From contig CP013997.1 of NCBI GenBank assembly GCA_001534745.1, forward strand, positions 2,046,001-2,110,000: DNA of 64,000 bases. Direction: 5' to 3'. The position numbers were made by a program, and so were the translations under genes. This document shows, one piece after another, positions 8,348-15,634 of the stretch (positions within the stretch are counted from its first letter, which is position 1; each line of letters opens with the position of its first letter). The stretch is from Pseudomonas monteilii. Lineage in GTDB: Bacteria > Pseudomonadota > Gammaproteobacteria > Pseudomonadales > Pseudomonadaceae. The notes beneath the pieces are model-generated. The model was not told where the DNA came from and made no database searches. It saw nothing but the letters and a program-made list of their open reading frames with translations.

Positions 8348-8839
8348 ATGATCACGCTGTCACGCTCCGATCCAGCGATTCACTCCTCCGATATCGCAGC
8401 GCTCGAAACACAGATTGCTGCTCGCTTGCCTGCTTCATTCAAACAGTTGTTCCTGTCATACAACGGCGGCGTTCCTAACAAAGATTGCTGGGAAGGTGAT
8501 GACGACCATGACGTGATGCGAGTGAAAAAATTCAAGGCCCTATCGCCATCTGGCGCACAGGATGCGTCGGAAACCAGGTACCTTGGCGGATGCTACGCCA
8601 GGATGACGGAACGGCAGGTCGTGCCGATGACACTGCTGCCTTTTGCGATCGATGAAGGCGGTAATTTCTTCTGTCTCGACGTGGTTGACGGGAGCGTCTG
8701 CTTCTATGCGACTGATTCGTTCGATCCTGATTCGACGGTTGCCGACAATCAACGGCACGCCTATCGTCGGCTGGCTGAGACCTTTGACAGCTTCTTGTCT
8801 GGATTGAAGGATGAGTCGGAGATCGATGTGTGGGAGTAA
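8348..8839 (+). CDS. SMI1/KNR4 (SUKH) family protein, tandem copy A
   Basis: A 163-residue SUKH protein with the N-terminal block ALETQIAARLPASFKQLFLSYNGGVPNKDCWEGD, the middle VVPMTLLPFAIDEGGNFFCLD and a final helix ETFDSFLSGL. It shares the rare CW after the 'NGG.P' turn and the LPFA.DE..NF.C motif with the next gene, so the two are paralogues. ATG 8348 fits the family length; the frame extends to 8243 but the extra residues look unlike SUKH. No good Shine-Dalgarno is visible, so the start is tentative. Probable cytoplasmic immunity protein. Confidence 0.83.
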   Translation: MITLSRSDPAIHSSDIAALETQIAARLPASFKQLFLSYNGGVPNKDCWEGDDDHDVMRVKKFKALSPSGAQDASETRYLGGCYARMTERQVVPMTLLPFAIDEGGNFFCLDVVDGSVCFYATDSFDPDSTVADNQRHAYRRLAETFDSFLSGLKDESEIDVWE

Positions 8840-8972
8840 CGTCCAGATTTCAGCATCGTATGCGGGACAGCGCCCACCTGCACCGAGGCGAAAGGCCATG
8901 CAGGCTTAATTTTTATGATGTCAGTTTCAAAAAATGGGTTTCGGGATTCTGTATCTTGAGCGAGCTTTTGAA

Positions 8973-9479
8973 ATGAGAAAAGAAAAATTATTCTTATCCA
9001 TGGGTGATAACCCTGTCGAATTGTCAGATATCAGAAAAGTCGAAAGCGTCTTGGCATTTACTTTCCCTGATGAATTCAAGTCATTATATCTGGATTGTAA
9101 TGGAGGTGCTCCAAGTCGACAGTGCTGGAATGAGGATGTTGATTATGAGCCTATCTTGGTCGAGTCCTTCAAGCCAATTGAAGCTGGTAGTCGTATGCTC
9201 GATGGTGATACTTCGCACCTTGTTGGTTTCGTTCTGAGTATGCAGGAAAAAAAGGTGGTGCCTTCACATATTTTGCCTTTTGCTGTGGATGAGGCTAATA
9301 ACTTCATCTGCTTCGAAAAAAACTCAGGTAAGGTGCTGTATTTTGCAGTCGATGTGTTTCGTCCTGATGTTGAAATGGCTGTCAATCATTTGGCCGCACA
9401 GAAAATCTTGTCGGAATCATTCAAGGAATTTTCTGAATCTCTGTGTCTTGGTGAAGAAGAGGGCGACGAAGAAGATTGA
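8973..9479 (+). CDS. SMI1/KNR4 (SUKH) family protein, tandem copy B
   Basis: A 168-residue SUKH protein paralogous to the gene at 8348: VESVLAFTFPDEFKSLYLDCNGG, then APSRQCWNEDVDYEP, then VVPSHILPFAVDEANNFICF, then the closing helix SESFKEFSESL and an acidic tail EEEGDEED. ATG 8973 is preferred over 8934 because of family length, although the Shine-Dalgarno is weak for both. Codon use is visibly more AT-rich than copy A, so the two copies were probably acquired separately rather than by a recent local duplication. Probable immunity protein. Confidence 0.82.
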   Translation: MRKEKLFLSMGDNPVELSDIRKVESVLAFTFPDEFKSLYLDCNGGAPSRQCWNEDVDYEPILVESFKPIEAGSRMLDGDTSHLVGFVLSMQEKKVVPSHILPFAVDEANNFICFEKNSGKVLYFAVDVFRPDVEMAVNHLAAQKILSESFKEFSESLCLGEEEGDEED

Positions 9480-9550
9480 TAGGTCACCATAGCAACGCGC
9501 TGGGCATTGACCGCATTTGCTGCAAGTACGCCCTAGTGGGCGAGCTTCGC

Positions 9551-9708
9551 ATGATTGATCGCTGGATCAGCGGTGGCGAAACTCTTTGTTCCGTTACGAT
9601 ATCGATGCGCACACCAGTAAGGCCGTCGATGAGCATGTTCACAGGTTACAGGTCTACTCCAACACCGACCACCGTTTCATCACCTCTATCGATGTGATCT
9701 TGGAATAA
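9551..9708 (+). pseudogene. Gene fragment with probable 1-base deletion, possible toxin C-terminus
   Basis: Two overlapping frames join into one plausible protein end. In one frame 9551 onward reads MIDRWISGGE, and in the -1 frame 9580 onward reads NSLFRYDIDAHTSKAVDEH and then VHRLQVYSNTDHRFITSIDV before TAA 9706-9708. Restoring one A near 9579-9581 would fuse them. The protein-like quality of the second part (clean aromatic/charged pattern, proper stop) suggests the real tail of a lost gene. Its place between SUKH immunity genes and a convergent membrane protein makes a displaced polymorphic-toxin tip a reasonable guess; the family is not recognised. Confidence 0.4.
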
Positions 9709-10390
9709 AAAATCGACCTATCAAGGATTTGGCGCGCCTTTCGTTGATGCTTTCGATGTCCATAAACGTGTATCGGAATTTTTTTCTCTTCTCTAATATC
9801 TTCAATTGCTTGTAGGCTAAAATATTATACCGGTGATAAAACACCAGGAACGCCGAAATTGCAATAAAAAAGCAAACCAATCCCGATGGGGTTGCATCGT
9901 GGTCTTTCAAAATCGGATAACACATCCCTCCTATCACCGCCGCAAACCCTCCATGCCATCCTTTGGTTTGCAATGGGCGTTCCACAGACTCGACGCGCTT
10001 CCCTTCGAAGCGCAGTGAGGAATTTTTACCAGCGCTTCCTAAGGTGTAGATTGCAAGGTACAAAAGTACAACCAGGCCCACAGGCAGCGACGCAAAAAAT
10101 AAGGACGTGCTTGGGCTCAATTTCGAGATTTTGTAAGCGATAGCAAGTATGAGTAACGACGCGAATAAGGGCGCAAACGCTAGGTTAAATAAGAGCTGAT
10201 GGCCTGCGTACGTGATGAAATGTTGTGTTCTATAAGCACAGTGGACGCTCCATGATGTCATCGCCACGACAACGGCCGTTGCCGGATACACCATGCCTGA
10301 TGGACCTGATCCAACCATGAGGAGGGATATCATCACGATCAGAAACCATCCGGCTACTATATTTGCAAAAAAACGCTCTGTCGTGAACAT
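9686..10390 (-). CDS. Hypothetical inner-membrane protein
   Basis: A 234-residue protein on the minus strand with about six predicted hydrophobic segments: near residues 8-26 (FANIVAGWFLIVMISLLMV), 35-48, 62-85 (two close helices around APLFASLLILAIAY), 97-118 (FFASLPVGLVVLLYLAIYTL), 145-160 and 166-185 (GLVCFFIAISAFLVFYH). The C-terminus is basic and probably cytoplasmic (KILEKRKKFRYTF). It is the only minus-strand gene in the island and its stop overlaps the broken fragment at 9551-9708. No family recognised. A membrane immunity protein (against a pore former or periplasm-acting toxin) is possible. Confidence 0.6.
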   Translation of the reverse strand: MFTTERFFANIVAGWFLIVMISLLMVGSGPSGMVYPATAVVVAMTSWSVHCAYRTQHFITYAGHQLLFNLAFAPLFASLLILAIAYKISKLSPSTSLFFASLPVGLVVLLYLAIYTLGSAGKNSSLRFEGKRVESVERPLQTKGWHGGFAAVIGGMCYPILKDHDATPSGLVCFFIAISAFLVFYHRYNILAYKQLKILEKRKKFRYTFMDIESINERRAKSLIGRFFIPRSHR

Positions 10391-10781
10391 AGGTTCGACG
10401 TTCTCCAGTCCGCTACCGCTTCCCAGCCAATTGTATCATTGCCTATAACACACTAAGTTGCACGACCTGCTGAGTTACAAATGTCACCACTGGATGACAG
10501 GGGTCGATGCTACAAGCATTGAAACGGAATTAAAACCTGAAGAGGCCCTGCCTGACAGTTGTCACGGTCCATCGCGATGAAAAGCAAGCGACAAAGCAAT
10601 TCTTGCTGCAACGTCATATTGAGAGCGTCGATGCTGCGTTCTGCTACTGATCACCTGCTCTACAGGCCGCACGTCAGACCTTTCGGTTACTGCCCCGCCC
10701 TTGACGCGAACGATAATATGATCAAACTGGCAACGCCCGATTCCAGCGTCCAATGCCCGTGAAGGGAGATGAAGTGTTCCC
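10391..10781. other. Intergenic gap, no supported gene
   Basis: About 390 bp between the minus-strand membrane protein and the plus-strand small gene. An open frame at 10559-10762 has no protein-like composition until its last third (ANDNMIKLATPDS), which could be a gene remnant but is too short to claim. The gap presumably contains both divergent promoters; no REP element is seen. Confidence 0.45.
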
Positions 10782-11096
10782 ATGGCCGACAAGAACATTA
10801 TGCTCAACGCATTTCTCACCAGAATCGAACACCTTGAAGGCGATGACGAATGCCTCGAGCCCATCAAGCCTACCCTCACGGCATTGTCCAATGACGTCTT
10901 GAGCCACACCGACACGCCTGACAACGCCTTCCTGCTCTCACGCTTCGAGCACTGCATGCATGAAATCAACGCCTTCGAAGACTCGATCGAAACCGTTGAA
11001 AGGGAGTCGATCCTCGAGTTCCTGTACGCATTAGGGGACGCCGTGGGTCTCCCGAGCGACGACGACTACCTGGAAGCCTGGCGCGGCGATTGGTAG
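10782..11096 (+). CDS. Hypothetical small acidic protein
   Basis: A 104-residue, strongly acidic, helical protein (LTRIEHLEGDDECLEPIKP, ERESILEFLYALGDAVGLPSDDDYLEAW). GGGAG lies 13 bp upstream of ATG 10782, a long spacing, so the start is not certain. No membrane segment. The small size, low pI and neighbouring DUF6386 remnant fit an immunity-type protein, but I do not recognise the family. Confidence 0.5.
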   Translation: MADKNIMLNAFLTRIEHLEGDDECLEPIKPTLTALSNDVLSHTDTPDNAFLLSRFEHCMHEINAFEDSIETVERESILEFLYALGDAVGLPSDDDYLEAWRGDW

Positions 11097-11224
11097 GCGC
11101 CATAGATCCGGCATGCCCTCGATCCCTCGATACGATCACCTCGCAGGCCTCGCATTCCACGACACAGGCGCATGCTACCGCCTCGCAAACCCAGTCCAAC
11201 CCGACAAAACCTACCCAACTCCCC

Positions 11225-11679
11225 GTGACCCTCGAATTCCACCTGCACACCGACACAGCCACCCTGGCCATCTTCGACACACAAGCGGTACGCTACCGCC
11301 TGGACGACACCTGCGATTGGTGGAGCCTCCCGCACGACGAGCTACTGGAAATCAACGCGGGCGCCATCGCCTTCCTGAATCTGCCGAGCGACGGCACGTA
11401 CCCGATCAGGGTCCAGGCGTCGCTGACGAACGAGGAGGCAGCGTGTACCTGCGCGTGCCCTCGGGTCAGGTCTTCATCGGATCAGGCGAGGACACCACCG
11501 GAGGCGGTCTGGAGCCCGACAGTTCCGACGTGAACCAGGGACAGTTCATCACCCTCGACAAGGGCACCTATTGCATGCGCTACAAAGGAGAGGCGGGCAT
11601 CATTCACCTGGCCTTTTCACCGGCCATGACCTGCTGCAACCACCTTACCGACGCCATCAGATTGCCAATGCCGCATTGA
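11225..11679 (+). pseudogene. DUF6386 family gene, frameshifted
   Basis: Two frames together encode a DUF6386-like protein. The first half reads HTDTATLAIFDTQAVRYRLDD and WWSLPHDELLEINAGAIAF then NLPSDGTYPIRVQ; the second half, in the -1 frame, reads GGSVYLRVPSGQVFIGSGED and continues to TGA 11677-11679. The change of frame is at about 11430-11436, where one missing G in a GAGGAG run would restore ...TNE-GGSVYL.... The start is uncertain: GTG 11225 fits the family, with an open frame reaching further upstream. DUF6386 genes are small, of unknown function and often near T6SS/Rhs toxin loci. A sequencing error at the G run is the main alternative to a real mutation. Confidence 0.65.
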
Positions 11680-11711
11680 CGACCTGCGACAGCGCCCTCT
11701 GGCGCTCGTCC

Positions 11712-12626
11712 TCACACACTGTCCGGATCCCCGAAGAACACCTGAATCCGCGACCGCAACCACCGCTCCGCCGGGTCATTGTCCTGCGCCCCACGCCAGG
11801 CCATGTGCAACTCGAACGCCCCCACCTCGATCGGCGGCTCCTCCGCCCGCAGTCCACCCGCTGCCGTCAGCACCTCCGCCGTATAGTCCGGCACCGTCGC
11901 CAGGATGTCCGTCCCCGCGAGCAGGCTCCCCAGCCCGTTGAACTGTGGCACCGCCAGCACCACGTGACGCTTGCGCCCGATCGTGTCCAGCGCCTCGTCG
12001 ATGAACCCCGACAGGTCCCCGGCGAACGACACCAGCGCATGGGGCCGGGCACAGAAGTCGTCCAGGGTGATCGCCCCGGGCACGCTGTCGGCACGCAACA
12101 ACTTGGCCCGGCTGCGCCGCAGCACCTTGCGCTTGGCGTTGGCCGGCAGGTCGGCGGTGTAGCTCACGCCCACCGAGATCTCGCCCGAGGCGAGCAGGGC
12201 GGGCATCAACAGGTAGTTGACGCGGCGCACCACCAGCACGATGCCGGGGGCTTCGGCGCGGATGCGCTTGAGCAGCAGCGGCAGCAGGGCGAACTCGACG
12301 TCGTCCGACAGGCCGATGCGAAACACCGCGGTGCTGGTGGCCGGGTCGAACTCGGCGGCGCGGCTGACGGCGGTGGAGATCGAGTCCAGGGCCGGGGAGA
12401 GCAAGGCGAAGATCTCCTGGGCGCGGGCCGAAGGTTCCATGGTGCGGCCGGTGCGCACGAACAGCGGGTCGTCGAACAGGTTGCGCAGGCGCGACAGGGC
12501 CGCACTGATCGCCGGCTGGCCGAGGAACAGCTTTTCCGCAGCGCGGGTCACGCTGCGCTCGTGCATCAGGGTCTCGAACACAATCAGCAGGTTGAGGTCT
12601 ACACGACGCAGGTCGTTACGGTTCAT
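11712..12626 (-). CDS. LysR-family transcriptional regulator
   Basis: A 304-residue LTTR with the winged helix-turn-helix at residues 9-66 (DLNLLIVFETLMHERSVT, then AAEKLFLGQPAISAALSRLR, ending DPLFVRTGRTMEPS, the NodD/NahR-like form) and a two-subdomain effector-binding region afterwards. It is divergent from the MDR oxidoreductase at 12837 with a 210-bp shared intergenic region, the usual LysR arrangement, so it probably controls that gene and itself. The inducer cannot be predicted. The gene ends 32 bp from the end of the frameshifted DUF6386 gene, marking the right edge of the accessory island; GC and codon use from here on are typical of the chromosome. Confidence 0.92.
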   Translation of the reverse strand: MNRNDLRRVDLNLLIVFETLMHERSVTRAAEKLFLGQPAISAALSRLRNLFDDPLFVRTGRTMEPSARAQEIFALLSPALDSISTAVSRAAEFDPATSTAVFRIGLSDDVEFALLPLLLKRIRAEAPGIVLVVRRVNYLLMPALLASGEISVGVSYTADLPANAKRKVLRRSRAKLLRADSVPGAITLDDFCARPHALVSFAGDLSGFIDEALDTIGRKRHVVLAVPQFNGLGSLLAGTDILATVPDYTAEVLTAAGGLRAEEPPIEVGAFELHMAWRGAQDNDPAERWLRSRIQVFFGDPDSV

Positions 12627-12836
12627 CGATCGTTGGGCCTGTATGCCGGGGGTGGGGCAGGGGTGAATACTAAAGCCAAAGGCTGTTACCCTGCACCGCT
12701 TTCCCGCACACCGGGTGCCGAGGCGCCTGGCCGATCGATGTCAGGCATGTCGACTATCGATGACCGCCCATGGCTTGGCGGGCGATGTCCCGATACAGTG
12801 CAGGGTAATACGAGGTTCATACAGGCGAGGTAGGCC

Positions 12837-13859
12837 ATGTCGCGCATCATCCGTTTCCACAAGTTCGGCGCCGCCGAGGTGCTGCGCTGCGAGCAGCAGG
12901 CCGAGCCGACGCCGACGGCGGGCGAGGTGCAGGTGCGTGTCGAGGCGATCGGCATCAGCTGGTACGACGTGCTCTGGCGACAGAACCTGGCACCGTCCAA
13001 GGCGCGCCTGCCGGCCGGCATCGGCCAGGAGATGGCCGGGGTGGTCACGGCCGTGGGCGACGGGGTCGAGGACATCGCCGTCGGCGATCGCGTGGCCAGC
13101 TTTCCGGCGGCCAGTGCCAACGACCATCCCGTGTACGGCGACGTGGTGGTGCTGCCACGCACGGCCATCACCCGCTACCCGGACCTGCTGTCGCCGATCG
13201 AGGCGAGCGTGCACTACACCCCGCTGTTGATCGCCTACTTCGCCTACGTCGAGCTGGCCAAGGCCAAACCGGGGCAGACCGCCCTGGTGACCGATGCCAG
13301 CCACTGCGCCGGGCCGGCCTTCGTGCAACTGGGCAAGGCCCTGGGGTTGAAGGTGTTCGCGGTCACCAAGCAGGCCGAGCAGCGTGCGCCGCTGCTGGCG
13401 CTGGGGGCCGACAAGGTGATCGTCACCGAGGAACAGGACCTGCTGCTGCAGGTGGCCAAATACACCGACAGCCGCGGCGTGGACATGGTCCTCGACGGGC
13501 TGGGTGGCCCGCAGATGTCGCTGCTGGGCGATGTGCTGGCGCCACGCGGCAGCCTGGTGCTGTACGGCCTGCAAGGCGGCAACCAGACCCCGTTCCCGGC
13601 GTGCGCGGCGTTCCAGAAGAACATCCAGTTCCACGTGCACTGCATCGGCAACTTCACCGGCAAGCCTGAGCTGGGCATCGCCCAGGACCAGGCTGCCATG
13701 GCGCGGGCGCTGGACGCCATCAACCGCTTCACGGCCGATCGTCTGCTGACGCCGCAGATCGTCAAGGTCTACCCGTTCAGCCAGGTGGTCGAGGCGCATC
13801 GCTACATGGACGACTGCCCATGTGGTGGGCGTGTGGTGCTGGACATGGCGCTCGACTGA
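12837..13859 (+). CDS. Zinc-independent MDR oxidoreductase (quinone reductase-like)
   Basis: A 340-residue medium-chain dehydrogenase/reductase. The N-terminal GroES-like domain contains GIGQEMAGVVTAVGDGVEDI and VGDRVASFP; the Rossmann part follows from about residue 140 (TALVTDASHCAGPAFVQLGK), and a substrate-side segment GVDMVLDGLGGPQMS near 215-230. The structural and catalytic zinc ligands of alcohol dehydrogenases are not present in the usual spacing, so an NAD(P)H-dependent quinone or enone reductase is more likely than an alcohol dehydrogenase. GCGAGG stands upstream of ATG 12837. It is divergently transcribed from the LysR regulator and is its likely target. Confidence 0.85.
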   Translation: MSRIIRFHKFGAAEVLRCEQQAEPTPTAGEVQVRVEAIGISWYDVLWRQNLAPSKARLPAGIGQEMAGVVTAVGDGVEDIAVGDRVASFPAASANDHPVYGDVVVLPRTAITRYPDLLSPIEASVHYTPLLIAYFAYVELAKAKPGQTALVTDASHCAGPAFVQLGKALGLKVFAVTKQAEQRAPLLALGADKVIVTEEQDLLLQVAKYTDSRGVDMVLDGLGGPQMSLLGDVLAPRGSLVLYGLQGGNQTPFPACAAFQKNIQFHVHCIGNFTGKPELGIAQDQAAMARALDAINRFTADRLLTPQIVKVYPFSQVVEAHRYMDDCPCGGRVVLDMALD

Positions 13860-14320
13860 GCCCTCTGCGCGCGCATCGGCCAGCGGCAGGCATTGCCCCT
13901 GGTCGAGCAGTGTGCTCGTTTCCTTTCATAGAACGCGTGATGCGTGTCTTATCTCTTCCCTGAGAAATTTCCTACAGCACAATAAGTAATTGCCGATAGG
14001 CTAAGTGGCAAACTTTAAGTGCGCTTTTTGTTATTGTCGGCCCATTGAAAAAGTCTGAATGAAAGTTGGCCGATAATACCCGTCTGAATGGTTTTTTTAC
14101 CGTGATCTGTATCTGTTATTCCTGCCTCGAGAATCGATAATGGCCCCGTGATAGCCGTCGGCCAGGCCGCGAAAGGCGCGGGCTGGGTCGAATGAAGGCC
14201 GCAAGTCGATTACCGCTGTCTCGGCCACGATGCGCCTGAGATGGCTCGTTTTCGAAGAGCGCTTTCATTCAATGACGTGTCGCGTGAAGAGCGAGCCCAG
14301 CTGCCAAGGAGGTGCATGAC
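13860..14320 (+). promoter_or_regulatory. Long AT-rich leader with direct repeats upstream of the 14321 unit
   Basis: A 461-bp gap with a distinctly AT-rich core (about 13930-14110) in a GC-rich neighbourhood, indicating a regulatory region. Short direct repeats are visible: GTCTGAATG at 14053-14061 and again at 14082-14090 (29 bp apart), and TGCCGATA at 13991-13998 with GGCCGATA at 14068-14075. MocR/GntR regulators often bind direct repeats, and the regulator encoded at 15631 is a candidate. A TTGAAA at 14045 and GATAAT at 14072 are present, but their 21-bp spacing is too long for a confident promoter call. Confidence 0.45.
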
Positions 14321-15634
14321 ATGGCAAGTACGATTCATGACCAGGCTATGCGATACATATACAAGCAAGTCCTCGAGCGCGTGTTGGACGACATGAGCCG
14401 ACCCCAGCGCGCTGCATTGCAGTTGTTGGTCCAGCGCCTGGTGGTTGCAGCCGGCGGGCCCGACGAGATCGCACGCTTTCGGGTGTTCTTCCCGTACAGC
14501 GGTGACGACCGCGGCAGCCATGCCCTGGCGTGCCTGCGGGCGGCGCAGCTGAGCCTTGCCAGCCGCGGGTCGGCGACCTTCGCGCTGCGGGTGCTGCTGT
14601 TGCCCCGGGGTGGGCGCCAGATGCCATTGGGCGAGCGGCTGGAGCGCTGTTTCAGCCGACTGTTCCTGGAGGACGACCCACGCGTCGAGCTGTTGATGGT
14701 CGACGGGGGCCAGATCGTGCCGTTCTGCGCGCGGCGCCTGCTCGACCCGCAGCTCGATGCCGTGGGGCGCGAGCGGTTGCTGACCCTCGGGCACCTCTGC
14801 CACGGCCAGCCCGAACGGGTGCTCGAGGGCTGGCACGTGCTGGCCCAGGCCAGGGCATGCCGGGCCGCGCTGGACCACGAGGGGCCCGTGGATGTGCTGG
14901 CCACCGAACTATCCCTGGCCCAGCAACGCCGGTTGCTGGCCTGGAGCCAACGCTGCCGGCGGGCGATGGGCCTGCCGGATGACCGCTGGGTGCGCTACTG
15001 CGCGCGCAGCCTGCTGGACAACCTGACCCAGGTCTACGAACACCTGCCGGCCCATTGCCTGGGTACCGAGCCTGCGCTGGCACACGTGGACGAGCCGGTG
15101 TCGAACGAGCCGCGCTTGCAGGTGGTCGATCTGGCCGACCTGCTGCCCGACGACCCCACCCAGGCTACGGTGAGCGACTCAGGGCCATGTCACGGGTTTC
15201 GGGAGCCGTCCCTGCCGTGCACGGTCACCCGGACGGGCGACCCTTGGCGCGAAGAGGCCTACCGCGTGTTCCTGCGCGCCCATGCGCTGTCGCCCCAGCA
15301 GCTCGACTGCCTGCTCAGCGCGCCGTTCGTAGGCCGTGGCGCGGGGCTGGAGGCCTTCGTCAGGCGCTGCTACCCCGAGATGCGCGTGGCACTGCCCTTG
15401 TTGCATCAGACCTTGCAGGGCCGACCTTGCCCGGAAGCGGCCGGCCGTTGGCTGACCACGGCCACCGGGCTGCCGGTCGATACCCTGCAAGCGTTGTACG
15501 CCGACCCGGGGCGGCCACAGGGGTGGCGGCACCTGTTCGCGCACCTGGCCTGGCGCCAGGGCGAGCTGCCCGACTGGGCCCGCGGCGGCCTGACGGTCAA
15601 CGCGAGTCCGACCTCGCAGGTGGCGGCCCGATGA
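14321..15634 (+). CDS. Unrecognised 437-residue protein paired with MocR-type regulator
   Basis: ATG 14321 is preceded by AAGGAGG at 14306-14312 with 8-bp spacing, so the start is firm. The protein is soluble, Arg/Leu-rich and mostly helical, beginning with IYKQVLERVLDDMSRPQRA and containing a possible alpha/beta region at 40-140 (FRVFFPYSGDDRG, LRVLLLPRGGR, VELLMVDGGQIVP). A proline-rich, less ordered linker lies around 270-305, followed by a helical C-terminal domain (EEAYRVFLRAHALSPQQLD). No signal peptide, membrane helix or known catalytic motif is seen. The stop overlaps the next start as ATGA, so both genes are made together. Family not recognised. Confidence 0.75.
   Translation: MASTIHDQAMRYIYKQVLERVLDDMSRPQRAALQLLVQRLVVAAGGPDEIARFRVFFPYSGDDRGSHALACLRAAQLSLASRGSATFALRVLLLPRGGRQMPLGERLERCFSRLFLEDDPRVELLMVDGGQIVPFCARRLLDPQLDAVGRERLLTLGHLCHGQPERVLEGWHVLAQARACRAALDHEGPVDVLATELSLAQQRRLLAWSQRCRRAMGLPDDRWVRYCARSLLDNLTQVYEHLPAHCLGTEPALAHVDEPVSNEPRLQVVDLADLLPDDPTQATVSDSGPCHGFREPSLPCTVTRTGDPWREEAYRVFLRAHALSPQQLDCLLSAPFVGRGAGLEAFVRRCYPEMRVALPLLHQTLQGRPCPEAAGRWLTTATGLPVDTLQALYADPGRPQGWRHLFAHLAWRQGELPDWARGGLTVNASPTSQVAAR

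Noticed and set aside
10559-10762. 67-codon open frame before the small acidic gene
   Set aside because: Composition is not protein-like for most of its length, no ribosome site; at best its last third is a gene remnant.
14045-14077. Promoter TTGAAA/GATAAT upstream of the 14321 unit
   Set aside because: Spacing of 21 bp is outside the normal 16-18 bp range; kept only as a remark.
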